Below, in pieces: positions 51,327-58,625 of a stretch of DNA of 64,000 nucleotides. The translations under genes were made by a program, and so were the position numbers. Origin of the DNA: an uncultured Bacteroidales bacterium (GTDB lineage Bacteria; Bacteroidota; Bacteroidia; Bacteroidales; UBA932); NCBI GenBank assembly GCA_934725015.1, contig CAKVAS010000002.1, forward strand, positions 124,001 through 188,000, in the 5' to 3' direction. Each line of letters starts with the position of its first letter. Within the stretch, counting starts at the first letter, position 1. The notes beneath the pieces were generated by a model. That model was not told the DNA's origin and did not search any database. It saw nothing but the letters and a program-made list of their open reading frames with translations.

Positions 51327-52682
51327 CTATACGGTTCTGCTCGGGGTAAACGTTTCCGGGACGGGCATCTGATAGACCGAGGCACGGAGGAATGCCGTGT
51401 AGGCGTCAAGGTCGGTGAGCAGATCCTGCTTCTCCACGCTGATGGTCTCCCCGATGACGACGCGGTGGCGACCCTTTGACTTGTTGAAGAGTTCACGCGG
51501 CAGGCGCAGAAGGCGTACTTTCCAGTCAATCAGGCCGAGAAAGTAGTAGAACCAGGAATTGTGGTCGATGAAATGAACCGGTACAATCGGCACGCGGGCC
51601 TTGCGGATTAGCCTTATCATGCTCTCCTGCCACTGCCGGTCTGCAATCTCCCGTTTTCCCGGATGAAGGTCGGAGACGGCTCCGGACGGGAAGAATCCCA
51701 CCGCGTGCCCTTCGCCGAGCCTTTCAATCGTCTCCCGTACGCCGTTAAGCGTCGTCCTTGTCGGCTTGCCTTTTTTCGTAGTCGTGGGATTGACTGTTAT
51801 GAACGCCGGGCGGAGCGGCTCAATTCGTCCGAGAATCTCGTTCACCATCACCTTGTAGTCAGGCCTGTGCGGAAGAATGAGGTCGAGGAGCACAATCCCG
51901 TCTAGCCCTCCGTACGGATGGTTGCTGATGGTTATGAATGCACCCTCCGGAAGGTTTTCGAGCCTTTCGGCGTTGCCGACGAGGTAGTTGCAGCCCATGT
52001 TCTCAAGCAGTCCCCGCGCAGCGTTCCCTGCCGGCGCAAGTCCATAGATGCGGTTGTAGAGCGCATTGAGCTTGTTCACGCCAACAATCGCAAACAGAAA
52101 CTTGCCGAACCACTGTCCCCATGTGCCCTTGAACACCGGCGCAATGTCTCCGAGTTCCTCAATGCTGAGCAGTTCATGCTCCGGCCGTTCCGTCTTTTTC
52201 CTGAAGACGAGCACTTCCGCGAGGAAATAGTTGAGTATGCCCGAGATGCAGACGGCAAGGAGGTTGCACAGCCATGCGTCCCAGCCGAAGATTTTCTCGA
52301 AGAGCACGAGGAAAATCATCTTCACGAAAAATCCGAAGATGCAGGAGACGTTGAACCCGCCGAAATGCCTCCAGAAACTTTTCGCGGACGAGCGGTTGCT
52401 GATGCGGTTCTTCCAAATCCAGTAGTAGGACATGAGGAAGTTCGCGAAGGTGGCCACCTCGAATGAGATAGCCGGACCTATCCAATATTCGCCCCAATAC
52501 TCGAACCCTCTCCAGAAACCGCTGGCGGGATGCGCGGCGACCATCTCCTTCAACGCCCAGCCTACAGCCCAGAGTACAGCCGTATCGACGACTGTACCAA
52601 GCGCCCGACTGACCACAAAGTCAATCCATTTTCTCAGTGAAAGGACTTTGTCCTTCTCCTCTTTCTTCTCCTTCTGCTCCAT
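51327..52682 (-). CDS. GtrA-like membrane domain fused to a PlsC-type acyltransferase
   Basis: 451 residues. Residues about 18-165 hold four membrane helices of GtrA type (DFVVSRALGTVVDTAVLWAV, ATFANFLMSYYWIWKNR, FGFFVKMIFLVLF, LLAVCISGILNYFLAEVLVF). From about 185 a soluble acyltransferase domain follows: acceptor motif ISNHPYGGLDG, an H-x5-D spacing, with GFFPSGAVSD and VPIVPVHFID. The NHP-GGLDG form recalls the O-acyltransferases of Bacteroidetes glycine-lipid synthesis, from memory. GtrA domains move lipid-linked sugars. A neighbouring CDP-alcohol transferase supports a lipid role; the substrate is unknown. Confidence 0.82.
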   Translation of the reverse strand: MEQKEKKEEKDKVLSLRKWIDFVVSRALGTVVDTAVLWAVGWALKEMVAAHPASGFWRGFEYWGEYWIGPAISFEVATFANFLMSYYWIWKNRISNRSSAKSFWRHFGGFNVSCIFGFFVKMIFLVLFEKIFGWDAWLCNLLAVCISGILNYFLAEVLVFRKKTERPEHELLSIEELGDIAPVFKGTWGQWFGKFLFAIVGVNKLNALYNRIYGLAPAGNAARGLLENMGCNYLVGNAERLENLPEGAFITISNHPYGGLDGIVLLDLILPHRPDYKVMVNEILGRIEPLRPAFITVNPTTTKKGKPTRTTLNGVRETIERLGEGHAVGFFPSGAVSDLHPGKREIADRQWQESMIRLIRKARVPIVPVHFIDHNSWFYYFLGLIDWKVRLLRLPRELFNKSKGRHRVVIGETISVEKQDLLTDLDAYTAFLRASVYQMPVPETFTPSRTV

Positions 52683-52713
52683 TCCGATTAAGCTACCGGC
52701 ACGTTTTTTATAG

Positions 52714-52760
52714 AAAATGCACCGGCCCTTCAGTCTCTCCGCGAGAGCAGGGCAGGTGCA
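52714..52760 (-). terminator. Large hairpin terminator after the CDP-alcohol phosphatidyltransferase gene
   Basis: TGCACC (52718-52723) with GGTGCA (52755-52760), GCCCT with AGGGC, and CTCTC with GAGAG form a stacked 16-pair hairpin. On the minus strand TTTTC follows. It may be a partial terminator, as the genes beyond have no clear promoter of their own. Confidence 0.75.
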
Positions 52761-52772
52761 TATAAATGGTTG

Positions 52773-53507
52773 TTACTCAGTGAATGTTCCGTCAAATTTC
52801 TTAGGCGGGTCAATCTTTGAAAGTGCCTTTTCATCCCGAATCTGAGAAGAAATCAGAAGAATGAAAATGATGCAGCCGAGTCCGATTGCCACCCAGTCAA
52901 ACGGTGTATACGTTCCGTTCAGGGTCTCAAGTCCGCCCTTGACCTTGAAGCAGTTGATGGTGACATTATAGTCAGCCCAAGGGAAGTAAATCAGGAAAAT
53001 GACGGCAAGAGCTGCAATCACGCGGAATTCCGTCGGCCCGAGTTTGCCGTAGGTGAGCTTGAACTCGTTCTTCAGGATGGTGCCGATGTAGGTGTGGGCT
53101 GAAATCGCGAGGTAGGCGACGAGCACGAAGAGAGCCACGTCCATTCTCGCGATAGGGGATATTCCTGCGCCGACACACATTACGATGATGGTGAATATGT
53201 CGATGTTGTGATCGATGAAGAAACCATAGACAGGTCTCTGCGTGTGTCTTACGCGGGCCATCGAGCCGTCGAGGCTGTCTCCGAACCAGTTAAGGAAGAG
53301 TCCGAAGACCGTGAGCCACATCCATTTGAGATTGATGTTTGCGAGTCCGAAGCCTACTGCGCAGAGAATCGCGCCGAATGTTCCCACTGCGGTCAGCATG
53401 TTTGAAGTCGCCCAGACAGGCAGACGCTTTGCAATCCATACTAAGGCTTTCTTTTCAACTCCGTTCAGAAGCGAGGTCTGGATTCGTGTCGCTTTTTCGT
53501 TTCCCAT
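52773..53507 (-). CDS. CDP-alcohol phosphatidyltransferase family protein
   Basis: 244 residues, about six membrane helices. The signature D-x2-D-G-x2-A-R-x9-G-x3-D-x3-D is complete: DSLDGSMARVRHTQRPVYGFFIDHNID (about 77-103). It transfers a phosphoalcohol from a CDP-activated donor to make phospholipid head groups; substrates cannot be read from the sequence. Its 5' leader holds a closed stem structure, and it heads a unit with the acyltransferase fusion and lysozyme genes. Confidence 0.9.
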   Translation of the reverse strand: MGNEKATRIQTSLLNGVEKKALVWIAKRLPVWATSNMLTAVGTFGAILCAVGFGLANINLKWMWLTVFGLFLNWFGDSLDGSMARVRHTQRPVYGFFIDHNIDIFTIIVMCVGAGISPIARMDVALFVLVAYLAISAHTYIGTILKNEFKLTYGKLGPTEFRVIAALAVIFLIYFPWADYNVTINCFKVKGGLETLNGTYTPFDWVAIGLGCIIFILLISSQIRDEKALSKIDPPKKFDGTFTE

Positions 53508-53569
53508 AATCTTACGTTGTTATGTGTGCAACAAAAATTTAATAAAACAATCTTTCTGTAAGTGCAGAA

Positions 53570-53628
53570 GGGCGAACTGAGCCTGCATCTTTTGTACCAA
53601 AGGGCAAAAATGAACAATCCGTTCGCCC
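53570..53628 (-). promoter_or_regulatory. Structured 5' leader of the CDP-alcohol phosphatidyltransferase operon
   Basis: On the minus strand GGGCGAAC (53628-53621) pairs exactly with GTTCGCCC (53577-53570), enclosing 43 bases. A second small hairpin TTCTG-CACTTA-CAGAA follows at about 53567-53552. The transcript would begin near 53632, at the base of the stem. It could be a leader regulator or an mRNA-stabilising 5' structure. It matches no riboswitch I know. Confidence 0.5.
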
Positions 53629-53638
53629 AAACCGAGAG

Positions 53639-53646
53639 CAAAGATA
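53639..53646 (-). promoter_or_regulatory. -7 promoter box upstream of the structured leader
   Basis: TATCTTTG on the minus strand fits TAnnTTTG. No exact TTTG at -33. Confidence 0.5.
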
Positions 53647-53663
53647 ATAATTTTTAGTTAAGG

Positions 53664-55169
53664 CTATCTTCTTCCCGTGGCGTCCAGTGCATAGCTCTTG
53701 CCGTTTTCCGTTGCCGTCGTGAAGGTATATTGTGCCAGAGAAGTCTCGCCGGACTTGACTGCGACTGACGCTCCGGCGGCAAAATTGCCATACAGGAAAA
53801 CATTGCCATTGCCGTCGGACATGAGGGAATAACTTCTATTGACCGCACCGCTGCCATTTACCGGAGTGAACTCGCTGACAATGACAGAAACATTGGTGTT
53901 CGGCTCGGTCGCAATGCGCAGACGCGAGTAATCTTGTTGGGCAGAAGAATAAACGTACAGGCCGGACCCATCACTGTTAGGAAGGGCCTTATATACAATA
54001 TATTCGCCAGTCCCTGCCACATTGCCGTCTTTCAGTTCGGGAACGCTGCTGGAAGGATTCCACATATAGTCAGGGGCATAATAAACATATCCCTGAGGCA
54101 CATTGTCTTCTCGGTAATACAGCTCTCCGCTTGTCAGATTCCAAGCGCCGCCTTTATACGTAAAGCTTGCAAATGTATTTCCATGATGTTTGTCATAAGC
54201 ATTGACAAGCAGTTCATCACCCTCTTTCCACGATGTCTTTCCTTCGTCGGGCGTGCCTATTGTTCCGCTCTGCGACTGCAAGTTTTCTTCCGCTGTCCAG
54301 CCTGGCGGATTGTCACAGCTTAACTTCGTCATGTATGCCTTGTTCTTTCCAATATTCAGATTATAGGTACATTTGTGCCCTTCCTGAAACTCCGTATCCA
54401 TCATCATCGCTATCCTATACTCCTTCCCGTTAACGGTAAATTTCAGGAACTCTTCACCTCTCTTATATTGGCCGGGCGTGACGATTGCGGAGAACTTGTT
54501 GCCGTCATGCAGGCAGGCCGTGACCCATTTCTCTCCTCCGCTAAGGCCCGTCATTGTCCCGTCCTTGTCGAATGCCGCCTGAGAGTTTTTTGAAAGCACC
54601 TCTGCCTTGGTCGGAACCGTATTGTCTTCAAAGTCGGAGCTGCCGAGTACATAGGTTACCGTCACCAATGTCATTCTGTGTCTCATCGGGATTGATACAT
54701 AAACGGCTGGCTTGCCCTGCCATAAACCGTTTATATAGTCCGCCTTTTTGAGTTTTGTCACCGTCTCCTGTTCGGAGGGCAGTTCATAGGAGAATGCGTC
54801 ATATTCAGAAGGATATGTCGCCCATATCGTGTGGACAGAACTCTGATCCGCCCAGCAGAACGACCTGTCACGGGACCACACGTCCATTCCGTCGGAATTG
54901 GAAAGGGTGAAAACGGCTTCATCCCCCATCTCGTCTTCCTTGGCGACAGTCACCGAAATCTTGTCTCCGTCATCCCATAGACCTCCTCTGTCAGGCGAAT
55001 CGTCTAAGGTGTTGACACGGGTCCGCGCGTCATAGGTGATGAACGCAGCGTTGATTTCCGAACCTCCCGAGGCCGGAACCATATCATTGTCTTTCGTACA
55101 CGCGGCAAGGCTTATTGCAATGAAGGCCATGGCCGTGTATGTAAAAATCTCAATCTTATTCATGCTCAT
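53664..55169 (-). CDS. Fimbrillin-family lipoprotein, double length
   Basis: 501 residues from ATG 55169 (ATG 55163 also possible). Lipobox ISLAAC, then TKDNDM. The N-terminal half has the FimA/Mfa pattern (AAFITYDARTRVNTLDDSPD, DKISVTVA, TIWATYPSEYDAFSY, MRHRMTLVTVTYVLGSSDF). The second half (about 300 on) repeats such features (DEGKTSWKEGDELLVNAYDK, YYAPDYMWNP). Possibly a pilus tip or cell-surface adhesin. Last of three fimbrillin-like genes on one strand; no usher gene is expected, since type V pili assemble by protease-driven strand exchange (family knowledge). Confidence 0.72.
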   Translation of the reverse strand: MSMNKIEIFTYTAMAFIAISLAACTKDNDMVPASGGSEINAAFITYDARTRVNTLDDSPDRGGLWDDGDKISVTVAKEDEMGDEAVFTLSNSDGMDVWSRDRSFCWADQSSVHTIWATYPSEYDAFSYELPSEQETVTKLKKADYINGLWQGKPAVYVSIPMRHRMTLVTVTYVLGSSDFEDNTVPTKAEVLSKNSQAAFDKDGTMTGLSGGEKWVTACLHDGNKFSAIVTPGQYKRGEEFLKFTVNGKEYRIAMMMDTEFQEGHKCTYNLNIGKNKAYMTKLSCDNPPGWTAEENLQSQSGTIGTPDEGKTSWKEGDELLVNAYDKHHGNTFASFTYKGGAWNLTSGELYYREDNVPQGYVYYAPDYMWNPSSSVPELKDGNVAGTGEYIVYKALPNSDGSGLYVYSSAQQDYSRLRIATEPNTNVSVIVSEFTPVNGSGAVNRSYSLMSDGNGNVFLYGNFAAGASVAVKSGETSLAQYTFTTATENGKSYALDATGRR

Positions 55170-55203
55170 CTGTTTATCCGTGAGTAATTTCTGACTGCCG
55201 GTC

Positions 55204-56112
55204 TTATGCGTCAATGTTCAGATTACCCTGGTTGACTGCCTGCCACGTTTCTATTGAAAGGTTTTCAAACTTGATTCCTGCATTTGTGACACGAATGGTG
55301 TAGCTATAAACGCTTCCGCCGACGAACTTACCGCCGGCAGGCGCGGTCAAAGTAGTTGAATATTTGTTTTTCGCGTCTTCGACCGACGTCTCCAAAATTA
55401 TGTCGATGCTGTTGTCCGTCACGGCTTGCGGAAGCAGAATGAAGCTGATTGTAAGGTCCTTGCCCAGAGTCTGGTTAACCGGTTCTGTCAGCGCAGTCTT
55501 TCCCGCGGACAACATGACCGTACCGTCTCTCGGATCTACGGTTCCGTCATTATGCACTTCATCCATAATGAAATTAAGAAGCTTTTCCCCATACTCGATG
55601 CCATATCCGGCCTTGATTGTGAATTTCACCATTGCCATGCAGTGCCTGAAGGCCTTGTCGCCGGTGAAGCTTACCACAGGAGACGACTTCCGGGCAGTTG
55701 CGCCGTCGGCAAAGAGAAAGTCCCGGTCGCATTTTCCGTCTTTTACACTGCCGCCCTGCCAATTTATTGTGCCGTCGGAGTTCATCTCGGAATCATCGGT
55801 GTAGGGGTAATAGGCGCAGAAGGTCGCGTCTTTCCCGTCGGCGAAATAAATCGGTTCATCGGCGGGGCTGAAACTGCCGGTTTGGTCGGAAGCGACATAT
55901 TTAACGTCGCTTCCTTTCGTCGCCCCGGCGGAGGTTACATACACGCCGATTGCGTCTTCACCGGCAGTCCATGTGTTATCGACAGTCGCACGTGTGCTTA
56001 TGCCTGCCTGCACGGACGCTGCAACCGGTCCTCCGATTTCCTCTTCCTTCTCGGTGCAGGCGGAGAGCAGCAGCGCCGCGGCCGTCATGTATAGAAATCC
56101 GTAAGCTTTCAT
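55204..56112 (-). CDS. Fimbrillin-family lipoprotein
   Basis: 302 residues; signal MKAYGFLYMTAAALLLSAC with lipobox LLSAC. Pattern of the FimA/Mfa N-terminal domain: ISTRATVDNTWTAGEDAIGV, PIYFADGKDATFCAYYPYTD, KAFRHCMAMVKFTIKAG, and terminal VYSYTIRVTNAGIKFENLSI, then ETWQAVNQGN. The RAT site is like the Arg-cleavage region of type V pilins. Lies between two related genes with gaps of 34 and 12 bases, so one operon. Confidence 0.8.
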   Translation of the reverse strand: MKAYGFLYMTAAALLLSACTEKEEEIGGPVAASVQAGISTRATVDNTWTAGEDAIGVYVTSAGATKGSDVKYVASDQTGSFSPADEPIYFADGKDATFCAYYPYTDDSEMNSDGTINWQGGSVKDGKCDRDFLFADGATARKSSPVVSFTGDKAFRHCMAMVKFTIKAGYGIEYGEKLLNFIMDEVHNDGTVDPRDGTVMLSAGKTALTEPVNQTLGKDLTISFILLPQAVTDNSIDIILETSVEDAKNKYSTTLTAPAGGKFVGGSVYSYTIRVTNAGIKFENLSIETWQAVNQGNLNIDA

Positions 56113-56124
56113 CTTCAGGAGTCT

Positions 56125-57030
56125 TTATTTTGCCTCATGTTCACCGTTGTCACCGCCGTCTTCCCAAGGCTTGATGGAGCCGGAGACTTCCGCGGAGGTG
56201 CGGCTCAGCGTCACCGTGTAGGAATATTGGCAGCCACCTTTCAGAGCGGATTCCATTGTCCATGTGAAGGAATCGTCGTGGCCATTGTTGAGATTGAATT
56301 CAATTTCGCGGCTTTGAGATGTCTCCGGAAGCAGGATTGCCTCGTATCTTTTGCCTGCCTCTACGGTCTTCATCGTGATGCCTACCGGAGTCTCTTCTCC
56401 CGATATCAGGCCGTCAACAAGGGTGAACGTCGCCTTTGTATCCACATCCTTGACCTTTACCGTCAGTTTGGCAAGGTCGTCCTGCGTGAGTCCCTTGCCC
56501 GGCTGGACTTCAAGAATGAGGTTGCTCAGAATGTGACTGAATTTCAGTTTCACCTGCGGTTTTGACTTGTTGCAGGAGGTTGCCTTTGCGTACATCAGGT
56601 CGAGCGCTTCCTGGTTGCTCTGGTCGGTAAGGTCAATCGCGAGCCTGTAGTCATTGACCTCCGCCGTATGCGGGTAGTATGCGTAGAAATCCACGTCGCC
56701 ATTCTGCCCGTCGGGGAAGTAGATGATTTCGTCTTCGCTGACAGGAGTGAACGCGCCGCTGCCGTCAGTTCTGTAGGCTATGTTGTCGGCATTCTCGCGG
56801 ATGGCCTCCTTGGAAAGGACTTCGTTTTCTCCGACCATGAAAATGCCTATCCGGTCTCCGTCCGTCCATTTGTCATTGACGGCGCGGCTTATTACATTCA
56901 CGGCATTTATGCCGCCTCCGAACTGCACGGCAACCTTGTCATCCTGCGCAGCGGGCTCTACCTTGCTGTTGCACGAAACCATTGCGACCGTCAGGAGCGC
57001 AAGAGGGAAAAGTTTTGTCATTGTTTTCAT
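56125..57030 (-). CDS. Fimbrillin-family lipoprotein
   Basis: 301 residues; signal MKTMTKLFPLALLTVAMVSC. Domain pattern like its neighbour: NVISRAVNDKWTDGDRIGIF, EIIYFPDGQNGDVDFYAYYP, KLKFSHILSNLILEVQPGKG, CQYSYTVTLSRTSAEVSGSI, KPWEDGG. The SRAV segment could be an Arg-protease cleavage site. First of the three fimbrillin-like genes, 41 bases after the SDR gene. Alternatively these bind host or glycan ligands rather than forming pili. Confidence 0.8.
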   Translation of the reverse strand: MKTMTKLFPLALLTVAMVSCNSKVEPAAQDDKVAVQFGGGINAVNVISRAVNDKWTDGDRIGIFMVGENEVLSKEAIRENADNIAYRTDGSGAFTPVSEDEIIYFPDGQNGDVDFYAYYPHTAEVNDYRLAIDLTDQSNQEALDLMYAKATSCNKSKPQVKLKFSHILSNLILEVQPGKGLTQDDLAKLTVKVKDVDTKATFTLVDGLISGEETPVGITMKTVEAGKRYEAILLPETSQSREIEFNLNNGHDDSFTWTMESALKGGCQYSYTVTLSRTSAEVSGSIKPWEDGGDNGEHEAK

Positions 57031-57071
57031 ATTTAACGCGTTTATATTCTTATGATTATATTGTATCTCGA

Positions 57072-57872
57072 TTACATCTTATAGTATCCTCGGAGAATGC
57101 GGGAGAAAAGCGAAGAGGGGAGTATGACCTTGAGCAGCACCGAAAGGCTCTGTTCGAGGGATGCCACGATGTAGCGGTTTCGCGGGCGGCGTGCCTTCGC
57201 GATTCTCGCCACCGTCTCCGCCACCTTGACCGGTTTCAGCCCGTGACCCTCGTCGTTCTCTATCTTGCTCATTGACAGCGCATAGGCAGGGTATGCCTCG
57301 GCAACCTCCGGAGCGACCTTCCGCCTCTTTCCCGTGAATCCGGTGGAAAAGTCGCCCGGGTTTATGAGCGAGACTGAAATCCCGAAACTGTGAACCTCCA
57401 TCCTCAGGGCCTCCGCATATCCCTCGACCGCGAATTTGCTCGCCGAATAGAAACCCTGAAACGGCAGTCCCATAAGTCCTCCTATTGAGCTGAGAAACAC
57501 AATCTTGCCACATCCTCTGTTTCGCATGTGCGGCAGCACGGCCTTCGAGAACAGCACCATGCCCATGAAGTTCGTCCCCATCTGAAGCTCTATGTCCTCG
57601 TCCGGCGTGAACTCTATCGGCCCACCGATGCCCATCCCCGCATTGTTCACGAGCATATCAATCCGTCCCTGCTCCGCAATCACCGTATCGACGGCACGCC
57701 TCACTGCCTCAGCGTCCCTGACGTCGGCTTTCAGATAATGGACGCCGGGAATGCGCTCCACCTCGCGCCGCACGGTTCCATAGACCGTATATCCCGCCTC
57801 CGCCAGCATCCTTGCCGACTCCAGCCCGAATCCCGAAGAAATCCCCGTTATAAGAACAACCTTTGTTTCCAT
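57072..57872 (-). CDS. Short-chain dehydrogenase/reductase
   Basis: 266 residues. Classical SDR motifs: TGISSGFG cofactor loop (about 9-16), NNAGMG (about 77), catalytic Ser in VFLSSIGG, and YSASK (Tyr about 143). An Arg after the second strand (GTVRREVE) suggests NADP preference. The C-terminal ~35 residues (SLSVLLKVILPSSLFSRIL) are hydrophobic and could associate with membrane. Substrate unknown; such forms often act on keto-lipids or steroids, but that is not shown here. Confidence 0.9.
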   Translation of the reverse strand: METKVVLITGISSGFGLESARMLAEAGYTVYGTVRREVERIPGVHYLKADVRDAEAVRRAVDTVIAEQGRIDMLVNNAGMGIGGPIEFTPDEDIELQMGTNFMGMVLFSKAVLPHMRNRGCGKIVFLSSIGGLMGLPFQGFYSASKFAVEGYAEALRMEVHSFGISVSLINPGDFSTGFTGKRRKVAPEVAEAYPAYALSMSKIENDEGHGLKPVKVAETVARIAKARRPRNRYIVASLEQSLSVLLKVILPSSLFSRILRGYYKM

Positions 57873-57910
57873 ATTTCAGAGGCAATTCAAATTCTTTTCA
57901 CCTTTCTTAC

Positions 57911-57947
57911 AAAAAATCAGAGCATTCCGCCTCAGCGAAATGCTCTG
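57911..57947 (-). terminator. Rho-independent terminator of the V-ATPase operon
   Basis: CAGAGCATT-CCGC (57918-57930) with GCG-AAATGCTCTG (57935-57947), loop CTCA, and TTTTTT on the minus strand (57916-57911). It lies beyond element E5, 200 bases after the ntpK stop. A smaller CATAAGC/GCTTATG hairpin is at 57990-58016. Confidence 0.85.
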
Positions 57948-58030
57948 CAAATTTATAAAAATTCTCTCAATTCTGTTTCTCTCAATTTCATAAGCAGCTT
58001 TTTATCCGCTTATGTAACAGCTGAGAGGGA

Positions 58031-58147
58031 GGGTGAATATGAGAGATGAAATGCAAGGCGCTCAGTGAAGATGAAACCGCAGCAACCTGATGGTTGTGAG
58101 GATTTCATCAAGATGAGCAACGCGGCAGTTCGCTCTCAGATTCGCCC
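58031..58147 (+). repeat. Structured element copy E5
   Basis: Outer stem GGGTGAAT (58031-58038) with ATTCGCCC (58140-58147); GAGAG (58041-58045) with CTCTC (58133-58137). Middle stem GCTCA (58060-58064) with TGAGC (58114-58118). Inner GATGAAA (58070-58076) with TTTCATC (58103-58109); CAACC with GGTTG. Cores TGCAAGGC, CCGCAG, TGTGAGGA and AACGCGGCAG. The right arm ends 2 bases before the ntpK stop codon. Confidence 0.85.
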
Positions 58148-58149
58148 GA

Positions 58150-58584
58150 CTAAAGTACTGCCATGATGGAGCCTACAAGTGCCAGAATCGCATAGAACTC
58201 CGGAAGGGCGGCATAGATGAGCGTGTTCGTCATCACGCTGTGCCCCTGGCTCTCACCGACGATACCGTTTGCGCAGACCTGACCCTGACGGATTGCAGAG
58301 AAAAGGCAGACGAGACCCACTGCAAGACCTACTCCGAAAAGGAGCGGACCCTTGGTGGCGAAGTCCGGCTTGAACACGACGAGCCAGAGAAGGAAGCCCA
58401 CGAAGCCGTAGAGACCCTGGGTTGCAGGAAGGGCGGAGAGAATCATGTAGGTTGAAGACTTCTCCGGATTCTTTTTGAGAGCGCCCTCGGCTGCGTTTGC
58501 AGCGATGGTGGTTCCGTAGCTGGAACCGATGCCGGCAAGGCCAAGCATGAGGCCGAGACCGAGATAACCAAGAATTTCGTTCAT
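58150..58584 (-). CDS. ntpK: V-type ATP synthase subunit K (proteolipid c-ring)
   Basis: 144 residues, four membrane helices formed by a duplicated hairpin. First hairpin: YLGLGLMLGLAGIGSSYGTT and ALPATQGLYGFVGFLLWLVV, where Gln stands in the ion-binding position. Second: GVGLAVGLVCLFSAIRQG and AALPEFYAILALVGSIMAVL with the essential Glu (about 130). Forms the rotor ring that carries H+ or Na+; which ion is not decidable by eye. Last gene of the operon. Confidence 0.95.
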   Translation of the reverse strand: MNEILGYLGLGLMLGLAGIGSSYGTTIAANAAEGALKKNPEKSSTYMILSALPATQGLYGFVGFLLWLVVFKPDFATKGPLLFGVGLAVGLVCLFSAIRQGQVCANGIVGESQGHSVMTNTLIYAALPEFYAILALVGSIMAVL

Positions 58585-58625
58585 AATTGTAAAATTTTAT
58601 TGTTTTTGTTATTTCTGTTTTGGGA

